The notes beneath the pieces were generated by a model. That model saw only the letters and a program-made list of their open reading frames with translations, had not been told where the DNA came from and did no database searches. From contig NZ_CP068437.1 of assembly GCF_016757755.1 (NCBI RefSeq), forward strand, positions 4,278,001 to 4,342,000: 64,000 nt of DNA. Direction: 5' to 3'. The translations under genes were made by a program, and so were the position numbers. Every line of letters starts with the position of its first letter. Position 1 is the stretch's first letter. Positions 54,069 to 63,605 of the stretch are shown in pieces. Origin of the DNA: Shewanella sp. KX20019 (GTDB taxonomy: Bacteria; Pseudomonadota; Gammaproteobacteria; Enterobacterales; Shewanellaceae).

Positions 54069-55396
54069 TATCCATCCGCAGTAAACTAAGCCTGTGGTTA
54101 ACAGGCTTAGTGGTTATCGCCACAATTGTGGCGCTTATCTTTTTTGAGTCTATGCTGCGTCAAGCTTTTCATGACTCGATTATTGCAAGGCTGCAAGAAG
54201 ATCTGCAGCAAGTATTACTCGCCACGCATAACGACGACAACACTTTCAGCATTGACCAAACCCAGCTTTCAAATTTCTATAAGCCCGTCTACTCAGGGCG
54301 CTATTACCAGCTTGACCTACCTGAGCAGGAGCTGAGATCACGTTCGCTTTGGGATCAACGCTTAGAAGTTGTCGACTTGAAAAAAGGTGAGACTCGCGCA
54401 TGGCAAACCAAGGGGCCACAAAATCATGATATTCAGCTACTATCGATAGGGCTTAAATCTGATACTTCAGGACTCAATGCCACACTCACCGTCGCCCAAG
54501 ACTTAAGTATCGGTCGCAAAGTATTCTCAGAAATTTATGGCACCAAGCTCATCGTCAACCTAGTGATGCTGATGGCAATGATAACTGGGATTTTTTTAGT
54601 CCTGCGTCAATCGTTTAAACCCGTCAATCAAATGAAAGATACCTTGGCTCGGTTGCGCGAAGGCGAAATATCTTCATTCGACCTCGACACCATCCCTTTA
54701 GAACTGCAACCATTGGCCTCCAATTACAATGAACTCTTACAATATTCGAGCAAGCAGATAGAGCGTAGTCGCAATAATTTGGGCAACTTAAGCCACGGAC
54801 TTAAAACGCCGCTCGCTGTCATGCAGCAACAGGTTGAAGCATTAGGCTTAAAAGATCCTGAAACGGCAGAAGCAATGCAAAAACAACTTAATCTAGTGCA
54901 TAAGATGATTGAGAGAAAGCTTGCAGCTGCACGCATAACAGGCGATATGTTACCGGCGGCGCAAATGCAGCTACCCAAAGATATTGAAGATCTAACCCAG
55001 ACGCTGAAAAAAGTACATCGTACTAAGACCATCAACTGCCGCTTAGATATCCCAGCAGATCTCAGCAGACTCCCTATGCATCGTGAAGATGGCATGGAGC
55101 TGCTGGGTAATTTGTTAGACAACGCGTTTAAATGGGCAGACACTGAGATTAGAGTGTGTATCAGTAATCATAATCAGCAATTGATACTGAGTATTGAAGA
55201 TGATGGTCCTGGGGTAAAAACTGAAGAGTTAGCGCTATTAACTAATCGAGGTAAACGCCTAGATGAAGCAACGATGGGCCACGGGCTCGGGCTATCCATT
55301 GTCAAAGACATTGCCGAGCAATATAAAATAGCCCTGAAATTTGAACATAGCCAATCTTTGCCCGGTCTAAAAGTAACGCTCAACTTTTCTGGTTAA
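54065..55396 (+). CDS. Sensor histidine kinase (PhoQ/QseC-like class)
   Basis: A 443-residue inner-membrane kinase. TM1 is about 9-29 and TM2 about 162-181; a periplasmic sensor of ~130 residues lies between them. Then HAMP, HisKA with His244 in NLSHGLKTPLAVM, and HATPase_c with N box LLGNLLDNAFKWA, G1 SIEDDGPGVK and G2 GHGLGLSIVKDIAEQY. It is paired with the upstream regulator by a four-base overlap. The signal is unknown. Confidence 0.92.
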   Translation: MISIRSKLSLWLTGLVVIATIVALIFFESMLRQAFHDSIIARLQEDLQQVLLATHNDDNTFSIDQTQLSNFYKPVYSGRYYQLDLPEQELRSRSLWDQRLEVVDLKKGETRAWQTKGPQNHDIQLLSIGLKSDTSGLNATLTVAQDLSIGRKVFSEIYGTKLIVNLVMLMAMITGIFLVLRQSFKPVNQMKDTLARLREGEISSFDLDTIPLELQPLASNYNELLQYSSKQIERSRNNLGNLSHGLKTPLAVMQQQVEALGLKDPETAEAMQKQLNLVHKMIERKLAAARITGDMLPAAQMQLPKDIEDLTQTLKKVHRTKTINCRLDIPADLSRLPMHREDGMELLGNLLDNAFKWADTEIRVCISNHNQQLILSIEDDGPGVKTEELALLTNRGKRLDEATMGHGLGLSIVKDIAEQYKIALKFEHSQSLPGLKVTLNFSG

Positions 55397-55431
55397 TAGC
55401 AGTGGCTTTATCAGCCATAAACATCAGACAC

Positions 55432-55468
55432 AAAAAAGCCGGAGCCACTTCAGTCACTCCGGCTTTTT
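55432..55468. terminator. Bidirectional terminator between kinase gene and DUF1338 gene
   Basis: The stem AAAAAGCCGGAG/CTCCGGCTTTTT lies between converging genes. Confidence 0.9.
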
Positions 55469-55523
55469 ACATCTAATGCAAAAGACTTATCTTGCAGCTT
55501 AGATTACGATTTAATCAGCATTA

Positions 55524-56321
55524 CTAGTTAACATTTGTGCTTTCAAAGATCTTATCCGCAGACGCAGCCACAAAGCCGGTGTAAAGCTCACCGTCAGCTT
55601 TTGGATAACGTATAGCAAACTCATAAAAGCAGCTAGGGATCTCAACCACAGCGTCTGAGAAGCTAACTTGCAGCTTATCTGCCATTGTGGACGATTGCTC
55701 TAGCAACACTTCAGCACTGCCTTTAACTTCACCACCAGCAGCGTTAAGTACAAAACCGGCCGCTTTAAGTGCATCATTAACATCAAAAATGCTATCAAAG
55801 TTTGGTAAATGATTAATTGAAACCGTAAAGTGATTCGCTCGGTAACCAAAAGCTGCAACCCAAGCTGCATACTCACTCTCTGCTAATAGCGATTCATAAG
55901 TCTTAGAGTCTAGCGCCCAGTGGCGTCCAGAATAGAGGAAGTTATCAGCCGTCGTAGCAGATTGCTCCACCTGCTCAATTAAGCCTTTAATGGTCGTTTG
56001 TAGTTCATCACTAAACTCATCTACCAACAACTCCGAGATAAACACCTTTGGCTGCGTGCTATCTGGATGTTCAAAATGCTTAGCATTAAGCTTTTTAGCT
56101 TCAAACTTGTAGTCACCACAAGCTACATAACCAATCGATTCAAAATGTGCAGCGAGTACATCAAGGTTAACCTTGCTGATATTAAACGTTCGCAATGCAA
56201 TGTGATCATTAATGATCTTCTCGCCCTGAGAAAGTAACTGATGAACTTTAGCGGCAGAGGGTGTCATCTTAATATAATCTTGCCAAAGTGCTTCAAATAA
56301 CGCGTTTACATTAGTGTGCAT
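55524..56321 (-). CDS. DUF1338 family (HglS/YdcJ-like, 2-oxoadipate dioxygenase/decarboxylase-type)
   Basis: A 265-residue protein. Of three adjacent candidate starts, ATG 56321 lies six bases after AAGGAG. The DUF1338 family includes HglS, an Fe(II) enzyme turning 2-oxoadipate into 2-hydroxyglutarate in lysine breakdown. Candidate metal ligands are His in DHIALRTF, His in RANHFTVSINH and Glu in FYEFAIRYP. This form is shorter than the ~450-residue HglS/YdcJ proteins. It lies downstream of astA-astD with a terminator between, so a link to amino-acid catabolism is plausible but unproven. Confidence 0.8.
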   Translation of the reverse strand: MHTNVNALFEALWQDYIKMTPSAAKVHQLLSQGEKIINDHIALRTFNISKVNLDVLAAHFESIGYVACGDYKFEAKKLNAKHFEHPDSTQPKVFISELLVDEFSDELQTTIKGLIEQVEQSATTADNFLYSGRHWALDSKTYESLLAESEYAAWVAAFGYRANHFTVSINHLPNFDSIFDVNDALKAAGFVLNAAGGEVKGSAEVLLEQSSTMADKLQVSFSDAVVEIPSCFYEFAIRYPKADGELYTGFVAASADKIFESTNVN

Positions 56322-56507
56322 CATCAACTCCTTTATGCCATCGTGCTTACTGTTTTTATATCACGCGGCTGTACACATTTGAGGGATTTAGCGGCACCAC
56401 CTAGGTTGGTAGATAAGGGCCGCTAGTACTTGCTAGGTTTGCGTAGTATCAAATGCTGTTGATACTTGCTCAAAGACATATAACTGTTCAAAGCCTTTGA
56501 TATAAAC

Positions 56508-56539
56508 AAAAGGGAAGCGCCAGAAGCTCTTCCCTTTTA
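56508..56539 (-). terminator. Rho-independent terminator of astA-astD
   Basis: The stem AAAAGGGAAG/CTTCCCTTTT sits 15 bp after the astD stop on the minus strand. Confidence 0.8.
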
Positions 56540-56553
56540 TGTTAAAGCTAAAA

Positions 56554-58014
56554 CTAAATGCTCAAGCCTGGGCTCAATTTCGCCGGTAAGCTCACTGCAT
56601 CAGCTTCGACTGACGCCACTGGATAGGCACAATAATCAGCAGCATAAAATGCACTAGCTCTGTGGTTACCCGATGCGCCAACACCACCAAATGGTGCAGC
56701 ACCTGAAGCGCCTGTTATCTGCTTATTCCAGTTCACAATGCCAGCACGAATACGCGCTAAGAAGTAATCATAATCTTCGCGGTTATCTGCAAGTATTCCT
56801 GCAGATAAACCGTAGCGAGTAGCGTTAGCCAGTTTGATCGCTTGATCAAAGTCGCTGTAACGGATGACTTGTAGCAGCGGACCGAAGTACTCTTCATCAG
56901 GCAGTTCAATTACATCGGTAACATCTATCAGACCCGGTGATACAAGACCAGTACCCGCTTCTAAGTGAGTAAGCTCAACTAACGGAGAGGCGCCTAAGTT
57001 CACTAGGTTACGCTGCGCTTCCACCATACCTTTTGCGGCAGTTTCTGAGATCATCGAACCCATAAAGGGTTGTGGCTGTGCATTCCACGCGCCCACTTGG
57101 ATCTTATTAACAGCGACTGCAAGTTGTTCAAGCAGTGCATCACCTTGCGCACCTTTTTCAACATATAGACGACGAGCACAAGTGCAACGCTGACCCGACG
57201 AAATATAAGCTGATTGAATGATGTCATGTACTGCAGCTTTTGTATCTTCAACGCCCTTAATGATAAGTGGATTATTACCACCCATTTCAAGTGCTAAGAT
57301 TTTACCAGGGTCACCGGCATACTGTTGATGCAGGATATGACCAGTACGAGAGCTACCGGTAAAAAACAGTCCGTCTATTTGTGGATGCGCGGCAAGGGCT
57401 TTACCAGTTTCGACTTCACCTTGTACAAGGTTGATAACCCCAGCAGGCAGACCCGCTTTCTCCCAAAGCTTAAGCATCAGCTCAGCCACTTTTGGAGTTA
57501 ATTCAGATGGCTTAAATACCACTGTGTTACCCGCTAAAAGTGCAGGTACGATATGGCCGTTAGGTAAATGCCCTGGGAAGTTATAAGGACCAAATACTGC
57601 AACAACCCCATGTGGCTTATGGCGCAATACCGCACGACCGGCAGGGATCTCGCTTTCTGATGTTCCTGTACGCTTATTAAAAGCGGCAACTGATAAGCCA
57701 ATTTTACCAATCATGGCGCCCGCTTCAGTTGCAGTTTCCCATTGTGGCTTACCGGTTTCTTGAGCTATGACCTCAGCCATTTCAGCTTTATTGGCTTCTA
57801 GCTGATCACGGTAGGCCTCAACAATCGCTAAACGCGCTTCAAAACCCAACATAAACCAATCAAACTGTGCATTACGTGCAGCATCAACAGCAATGTTAAC
57901 TTGCTCTGGAGTCGCGGTTTTGCTGTTCCAGATGACTTCTTGGTTGGCAGGGTTAATCGATGTCACTTCGTGACCTAAGCCTGCAGTCCACTTACCTTCA
58001 ATAAATTGTGTCAT
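56554..58014 (-). CDS. astD: N-succinylglutamate 5-semialdehyde dehydrogenase
   Basis: A 486-residue NAD-dependent aldehyde dehydrogenase, fourth step of the arginine succinyltransferase pathway. Motifs: FGPYNFPGHLPNGHIVPAL, GSSRTGHILHQ for NAD, catalytic Glu in LEMGGNNPLI and catalytic Cys in SGQRCTCARRLYV. It lies nine bases after astA, in the same transcript. Confidence 0.95.
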   Translation of the reverse strand: MTQFIEGKWTAGLGHEVTSINPANQEVIWNSKTATPEQVNIAVDAARNAQFDWFMLGFEARLAIVEAYRDQLEANKAEMAEVIAQETGKPQWETATEAGAMIGKIGLSVAAFNKRTGTSESEIPAGRAVLRHKPHGVVAVFGPYNFPGHLPNGHIVPALLAGNTVVFKPSELTPKVAELMLKLWEKAGLPAGVINLVQGEVETGKALAAHPQIDGLFFTGSSRTGHILHQQYAGDPGKILALEMGGNNPLIIKGVEDTKAAVHDIIQSAYISSGQRCTCARRLYVEKGAQGDALLEQLAVAVNKIQVGAWNAQPQPFMGSMISETAAKGMVEAQRNLVNLGASPLVELTHLEAGTGLVSPGLIDVTDVIELPDEEYFGPLLQVIRYSDFDQAIKLANATRYGLSAGILADNREDYDYFLARIRAGIVNWNKQITGASGAAPFGGVGASGNHRASAFYAADYCAYPVASVEADAVSLPAKLSPGLSI

Positions 58015-58023
58015 ATTTTTTTC

Positions 58024-59043
58024 CTACATTGCCAATACGCGGATCTGCTCACCCTCTGCAACCATAAGGCCTGCAGCAGTTTCAGCATCTAAGATCACGT
58101 TGTCATTGTCTTCTGATACAGCCAAGTTTACGGCTGTAGCGCGGTAATTTGCGAGTTGGGTATTTGAAACAATATAGCTTGTTGCATCAGCCGGTGTGTC
58201 ACCAATGGTCACCTTTAACAGACGGCTTTCGCGTACAGAGCGAATGTCATGCAAGTTACATTCAACGGTGGGTCCACCATCAAAAATATCTACATAGCCA
58301 CGGCACCTGAAACCTTCAGCTTGCAACAAATTAAGCGCTGGTCGAGTACTGGTATGTACTTCACCAATCACTTTTTGCGCTTCTTCTGGCAATAAACATA
58401 CATAAACTGCATTTTTCGGCATCATCTCAGCCATGAATGCTTTCTGCCCGAGACCAGATAAGTAATCTGCTTCGATAAAATCGATACCCAAAAAGTGCTT
58501 CTGCAACCAGTCATAAAATGGTGAATTGCCCTCTTCGTCGCTCTCGCCACGCATTTCAGCAATCACAGTTTCGCCGAAACGGGCGGCATGTTGTGCTAAA
58601 AATAGAAAACGGCTTCGAGATAGCATGCGACCATTATTATTCTTGCGGTAACTTCCGCGCAAGAACAGGGTGCACAGCTCTGCGGCGCCGGTATAGTCAT
58701 GACACAGGGTTAATGTCTCAACTTCATTGCGCACATCAATCTGTTCAGAGTGGTAAACTTCGGTACCAAGACGGTAATGGTAGAAGGCATCTTCCATACC
58801 AACAGCCGCTTCAATACCACAGGTACCAACGACTTCGCCAGTTTCTGTGTCTTCGAGCACCATTAAATAGCCTTCATCAAAAGGCTTATCGACTTGTTTC
58901 TCAAACGACGCTTCAACACGGGCAATTTTGCGCCTAAGAAGGTCTTCGTTTACGGGTAAAGATGTAAATCCATGTCCTGACTCTTCGGCTATTTGGTATA
59001 GCGCATCAAAATCAGTGGATCGTATTGGACGTATTATTAACAT
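58024..59043 (-). CDS. astA: Arginine N-succinyltransferase
   Basis: A 339-residue acyltransferase that moves succinyl from succinyl-CoA to arginine, committing it to catabolism. Typical features are MLIIRPIRSTDFDALYQIAEESGHGFTSLP-like start, LCTLFLRGSYRKNNNGRMLSRSRFLF and FDGGPTVECNLHDIRSVRES. One subunit only, as in enteric bacteria. It lies between argD and astD. Confidence 0.95.
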   Translation of the reverse strand: MLIIRPIRSTDFDALYQIAEESGHGFTSLPVNEDLLRRKIARVEASFEKQVDKPFDEGYLMVLEDTETGEVVGTCGIEAAVGMEDAFYHYRLGTEVYHSEQIDVRNEVETLTLCHDYTGAAELCTLFLRGSYRKNNNGRMLSRSRFLFLAQHAARFGETVIAEMRGESDEEGNSPFYDWLQKHFLGIDFIEADYLSGLGQKAFMAEMMPKNAVYVCLLPEEAQKVIGEVHTSTRPALNLLQAEGFRCRGYVDIFDGGPTVECNLHDIRSVRESRLLKVTIGDTPADATSYIVSNTQLANYRATAVNLAVSEDNDNVILDAETAAGLMVAEGEQIRVLAM

Positions 59044-59140
59044 CTAGGAGTCTCCTCACTATCACTTGCAACTATCGAGTAGACGATGCCTTTACAGGCA
59101 AGGTCAGCACGAGAGCTCGCAAGTATCCTAAAGACAAAAA

Positions 59141-59170
59141 AGAAGCGCTAGGGTGACCTAGCGCTTCGTT
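59141..59170 (-). terminator. Terminator or attenuator between argD and astA
   Basis: On the minus strand AAGCGCTAGG/CCTAGCGCTT with loop TCAC is followed by CTTTTTTGT. It separates argD from astA-astD; a partial read-through role is possible. Confidence 0.8.
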
Positions 59171-59177
59171 TGCCAAT

Positions 59178-60395
59178 TTAGGCTGCGACTACTTTAGCGA
59201 CTGCTCGTTCGAAACGCGCTAGGCCTTCCGCGATGTCTGCTTCTGGGATGACTAGTGAAGGAGTGAAACGCACAACATTTGCGCCAGCAACTAAGCTCAT
59301 CACACCCTCTTGGATCCCAGCGACTAAAAACTCTTTAGCGCGTCCTTGATATTTTTCATTTACCACGGCGCCGATCAACAAACCTTGGCCACGAACTTCA
59401 GAAAAAACGTCATACTTGTCATTGATCTTGGCAAGACCGTCACGTAATAGTTGTTCACGCTTTTTAACGCCATCCAATACTTCTGGAGTATTAACCACAT
59501 CAAGTACCGCATTACCAATAGCACATGCAAGCGGGTTGCCGCCGTAAGTAGAACCGTGAGTACCAATCTTAAGGTGCTCAGCAATCTCTTTAGTTGTTAG
59601 CATGGCTGCAATTGGAAATCCGCCACCAAGGGCTTTAGCTGTGGTAAGAATATCTGGTACCACATCACCACGCATATAAGCATATAGCTCGCCTAAACGA
59701 CCAACACCCGTTTGTACTTCATCAAATACCAGTAGTGCATTGTGCTTATCACAAAGTGCGCGAACGGCTGTTAGGAACTCAGGGTCTGCATCGATAATAC
59801 CGCCTTCACCTTGAAGAGGCTCCATCATTACTGCACAGGTTTTATCAGAAAATACCGCTTCTAGTGCCGCAATATCGTTAAATGGAACATGAGTGATGCT
59901 CTGTGGCTTTGGACCAAAACCGTCTGAGTAAGCAGCTTGACCGCCAACGCTAACCGTAAAGAATGTACGACCGTGGAATGCTTTATCAAAGGCAATAATT
60001 TGGTCTTTTTCTGCACCGAACTTATTCATCGCATAACGACGAACCAACTTAAGTGCTGCTTCATTGGCTTCAGCGCCAGAGTTAGCAAAATAAACACGAT
60101 CAGCAAAGGTTGCTTCTACAAGCTTAGTGGCAAGCTCTAGAGCGGGTTCGTTAGTCATAACGTTAGATAGGTGCCAAAGCTTCTCACCTTGCTCTTTTAA
60201 CGCACCAACCAAAGCTGGATGACAATGACCTAAACAGTTAACCGCAATACCACCAGCAAAGTCGATAAACTCTTTACCCTCTTGATCCCAAACTCGGCTA
60301 CCTTCGCCGCGAACAGGGATTACTGCTGAAGGCGCATAGTTAGGCACCATAACTTCGTCAAATTGGGCACGTGTAAGATTAGTGTTAACGCTCAT
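59178..60395 (-). CDS. argD: Acetylornithine / succinylornithine aminotransferase
   Basis: A 405-residue class III PLP aminotransferase. The PLP Lys is in LTTAKALGGGFPIAAML; GSTYGGNPLACAIGNAVL and LLVFDEVQTGVGRLGELYAY are conserved. ArgD acts in arginine synthesis, and its close relative AstC acts in the third step of arginine breakdown. Linkage to astA-astD with no second copy here suggests one enzyme may do both. Crp-argD proximity also occurs in E. coli. Confidence 0.94.
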   Translation of the reverse strand: MSVNTNLTRAQFDEVMVPNYAPSAVIPVRGEGSRVWDQEGKEFIDFAGGIAVNCLGHCHPALVGALKEQGEKLWHLSNVMTNEPALELATKLVEATFADRVYFANSGAEANEAALKLVRRYAMNKFGAEKDQIIAFDKAFHGRTFFTVSVGGQAAYSDGFGPKPQSITHVPFNDIAALEAVFSDKTCAVMMEPLQGEGGIIDADPEFLTAVRALCDKHNALLVFDEVQTGVGRLGELYAYMRGDVVPDILTTAKALGGGFPIAAMLTTKEIAEHLKIGTHGSTYGGNPLACAIGNAVLDVVNTPEVLDGVKKREQLLRDGLAKINDKYDVFSEVRGQGLLIGAVVNEKYQGRAKEFLVAGIQEGVMSLVAGANVVRFTPSLVIPEADIAEGLARFERAVAKVVAA

Positions 60396-60916
60396 TTCTT
60401 CTTATCCTTTCTAATTTGCGACCACTATAAAAGCAGTCGTATTCCGCTTGATGCCTTTAGTTTTTGTAGGTGACATCACGGTTGTTTGTTTTGCTAGGGG
60501 GACATTATTAGCGAAAACGTGATCAAAATACCAGTTTTTCACAACCTTCATGGGATCTAAAGAGCGCTGTAGTGCATAAAGAGTTGAGATTTAGAATTAT
60601 CAAAGCGTATATAGCGGGGGTTTAAGCATATTTAGTCATAAAAAAGTTATCTTGCGCCCTTAAACACTAATTATTCAAACTTATTGAATAATTAACTGCC
60701 GTAATTGACGTGTATGGGCTGAGTTAGCGTAAATTCGACAGTTTTTTAACCGCTGTTTGATTAACTAACCAAAAGCAGCTGAATGATAGAAAATCGTATA
60801 CCGTTTGGTAACGAAAAATAGCAGGCGTTTGGATGGCTATTTGACATTTAATCATATTGGTTAACAGAGGGGCTGAGTACTCGATGATGCTATGTGTAAA
60901 ATCAGTGATAGTTGGT
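60396..60916. other. Intergenic region upstream of argD
   Basis: A 521-bp gap with no coding frame. The notable element is the palindromic candidate ArgR site at 60662-60699, listed separately. Otherwise it is AT-rich. Confidence 0.5.
60662..60699 (-). promoter_or_regulatory. Candidate ArgR operator upstream of argD
   Basis: TTATTCA and TGAATAA flank AACTTAT, giving two inward-facing ARG half-sites (ATTCA and TGAAT). Read as two 18-bp boxes they are 2 bp apart, the usual spacing, but each box has only one good half. It lies ~270 bp from the argD start. Assignment is tentative. Confidence 0.35.
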
Positions 60917-62059
60917 TTATAGAAGTTCTAATTTACGATAGTTCTTTGCATTCAATCGGATCAGCTCTTGCTCGGAAATTTCATAGTAATCGTACATTAA
61001 GCGACATTCCGCAGAGGTGATATTGTCAGCTTCCTTTAACAGGTAAACTCTAGCAAAACAGTTAGCTCTTTCGATAAGCGCTGAATCTTCATCAAGTTCA
61101 GTATATTTAAGACTCTCATCAACCGCCTTAAACGTTGCAGTTAATCGACTCCCTGCAAAACCTAGCTGTTTAAGTAGCTGCCAATTGAGTGGACTGCTGT
61201 GGGTGAGTGCTTGTTGATAAACATCTGTCGCCGGAAACTCTGTTGCCATCACGGCATCATAAAGTTCCTTATCTCGGCTAGCACTGGCTTCTCGCAGCCA
61301 AGTGCCCCAGGTAGTATCAAACATCTTAGCGCAATTGCTGATAACGCAAGTTGTGCCAAGCTGGCTCATCAAACTACAACTGTAGGCAAACGCGCGGTCT
61401 TTATTGTGTAGCTCAACTAACACCTGAGCTGCAATCGCACTGATGACACTGTAACGCCATAGCTTGCGCGTTACCCACAAAAGTTGCGGCTGGCCACTGG
61501 GCATTAGATGACGCAGGCAAAAATAGGGGATTAACGCTTGCAGGTTTTCAATACCAATGTAGTTAAGCACCAGTTTGATATCAGTCACTTGAATGTCTGA
61601 AGTTTGCGGGCGACGATGCCGAAACGTCGGACTGTTGATCATATTAATTAAGTCACGCTGTAGCCAAGGTAAGTCGATGACTAATGGACGTATACGCGCA
61701 AGATCGACCCGCTTTGAATACAACAGCTCAAGCAGCAAGACTTGCTTTTCATCGAGCTTTGAATGCTCAAGCACCTGCTCTACCGATGACAGTTGATGCT
61801 CTATAGCTCGGTTAACACTGGTAATAAGTTGAGTCGAAACAGCCTTGTACAGTGCTTGGGCTTTATGCTGTTTTTCTAGGCGGGCTCGAATAGCTTCTCT
61901 TTCGATTTCGAGTTTATTGGCATCACCTTCAAGTTCTGAGTAGATTTCATCAGGTATAGAGACAGACTTGCCCTTGCCGACAATGAGTTGCGCTTGTAGC
62001 CTATGCTCTATCTCTATAATTTTACCGGGCTTAACCCCACCCGCTACCGAAATGGCCAC
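60917..62059 (-). CDS. HDOD domain-containing protein
   Basis: A 380-residue cytoplasmic protein. After a charged helical segment (about 45-75), an HDOD domain spans about 95-290 (LLELLYSKRVDLARIRPLVIDLPWLQRDLINMINSPTF opening, cut here by convention to its key residues P/L/I). The HD metal residues are not conserved, as usual for HDOD. The family is linked to signalling and stress responses. No partner domain (EAL, GGDEF or receiver) is fused. Confidence 0.85.
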   Translation of the reverse strand: MAISVAGGVKPGKIIEIEHRLQAQLIVGKGKSVSIPDEIYSELEGDANKLEIEREAIRARLEKQHKAQALYKAVSTQLITSVNRAIEHQLSSVEQVLEHSKLDEKQVLLLELLYSKRVDLARIRPLVIDLPWLQRDLINMINSPTFRHRRPQTSDIQVTDIKLVLNYIGIENLQALIPYFCLRHLMPSGQPQLLWVTRKLWRYSVISAIAAQVLVELHNKDRAFAYSCSLMSQLGTTCVISNCAKMFDTTWGTWLREASASRDKELYDAVMATEFPATDVYQQALTHSSPLNWQLLKQLGFAGSRLTATFKAVDESLKYTELDEDSALIERANCFARVYLLKEADNITSAECRLMYDYYEISEQELIRLNAKNYRKLELL

Positions 62060-62195
62060 TGATTTACCTACTTTAAACTATCAACTCAATTAGTCGTGAC
62101 TGGCAGCTGCAGTGCCTCATCACCTGTTGAACAGCGATAACCATCCAAGCTTCTCCTGAATGGTTTATCGGCTCTAGTACAAACTAATTTAGTAT

Positions 62196-63605
62196 TTAAC
62201 GCATTTCCCAAGCGCGGTATGTGCGCCCTTTCAGTTTACCATTCACAATTTTGTGCAACGCGCGCTTGGCAACTCTGCGATTAACAGCGACATAAGCACG
62301 ATAATCAGTGATTTTGATTTTACCAACTTCGCTGCCATCAATGCCATCTTCCCCCGTCAGTGCACCTAGGATATCGCCTGGGCGTAATTTTTGCTTTTTC
62401 CCGCCATCGATTTGCAAGGTGATCATGCTTGGCTGAGTAGGGAATGTATCAAGCAAGTTCTCTGAAGGTAGTGCTTCATTGACAATGTCACGCTCAAGAT
62501 AATCTTCAAGCAACGCAATTTTATAGCCATCCTCGTCGTTATAAAACGTATAAGCTGCACCCTGGCTGCCTGCACGTCCTGTACGACCGATACGGTGAAT
62601 ATGTACTTCAGTATCGAATGCGATATGGTAGTTAATCACAGCATCAAGCGCGTCAATATCCAGTCCACGCGCAGCAACATCCGTTGCTACCATCACCGAC
62701 ACACTCTTGTTGGCGAACTGCAGAAGAGTTTGATCTCTATCTCGTTGCTCAAGATCGCCATGCAGTGCTACAACGCTAAAGCCATCGTTTTTAAGTTGCG
62801 CAGCAACATCTTTAGTTTCACGCTTAGTATTACAAAAGACGACTGCGCTATCTGGACGATGTTGCAGCAGAAGTAACTTCAGTGCACGCATGCGGTCATT
62901 ATTATTGCCCACTTCATAGAAGTGTTGATCAATAGTACTTGTTTCATGTGTCGAAGCTACTTTAACCAGCACAGGCTTGAACATTATAGAATCGGCAATA
63001 GACTTAATCTGTTCAGGGAAGGTCGCGCTGAAAAGTAACGTCTGACGCTCAACCGGAACCTGTTCAACAATGGCTTCAAGTTCCACTTGAAAGCCCATGT
63101 CTAACATACGGTCAGCTTCATCTAACACCAAGGTGTGTACATTATCTAAATCTAAACGACCACGATCTAAGTGATCAATAATACGTCCTGGTGTACCAAC
63201 AATGATGTGCGCACCGTGTTCCAGCGAACCAATTTGTGGTCCCATAGGCACACCACCACATAGGGTTAATACTTTAATATTGTGGATACCGCGGGCTAAC
63301 GTACGGATCTCTTTGGCCACTTGGTCAGCCAGCTCTCGAGTTGGACACATCACTAAACACTGAATGCGGAATCGCTTAACATCCAACTTATGCAGTAGAC
63401 CCAAACCGAATGCGGCTGTTTTACCCGAACCGGTTTTGGCTTGACCAATGACATCTTCCCCATTAAGGATCGCAGGTAAGCTCTGAGCTTGGATCGGTGT
63501 CATCGACTCAAAACCCATGGTGGTTAAGTTGTCGAGTAGCTCAGTTTTAAGCTTTAGGGTTGAAAACGGCACTTGGCCATCGGTGTCGAGGACTGATTGA
63601 GTCAA
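62196..63605 (-). CDS. dbpA: ATP-dependent RNA helicase DbpA
   Basis: A 469-residue DEAD-box helicase acting on 23S rRNA hairpin 92 during 50S assembly. Q motif GFESMTPIQAQ, motif I AKTGSGKT, DEAD in VLDEADRMLDMGF, SAT and HRIGRTGRAG are all present. The C-terminal DbpA RNA-binding domain (RPGDILGALTGEDGIDGSEV, then YVAVNRRVAKRALHKI) identifies it and separates it from RhlE in this window. Confidence 0.96.
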   Translation of the reverse strand: MTQSVLDTDGQVPFSTLKLKTELLDNLTTMGFESMTPIQAQSLPAILNGEDVIGQAKTGSGKTAAFGLGLLHKLDVKRFRIQCLVMCPTRELADQVAKEIRTLARGIHNIKVLTLCGGVPMGPQIGSLEHGAHIIVGTPGRIIDHLDRGRLDLDNVHTLVLDEADRMLDMGFQVELEAIVEQVPVERQTLLFSATFPEQIKSIADSIMFKPVLVKVASTHETSTIDQHFYEVGNNNDRMRALKLLLLQHRPDSAVVFCNTKRETKDVAAQLKNDGFSVVALHGDLEQRDRDQTLLQFANKSVSVMVATDVAARGLDIDALDAVINYHIAFDTEVHIHRIGRTGRAGSQGAAYTFYNDEDGYKIALLEDYLERDIVNEALPSENLLDTFPTQPSMITLQIDGGKKQKLRPGDILGALTGEDGIDGSEVGKIKITDYRAYVAVNRRVAKRALHKIVNGKLKGRTYRAWEMR

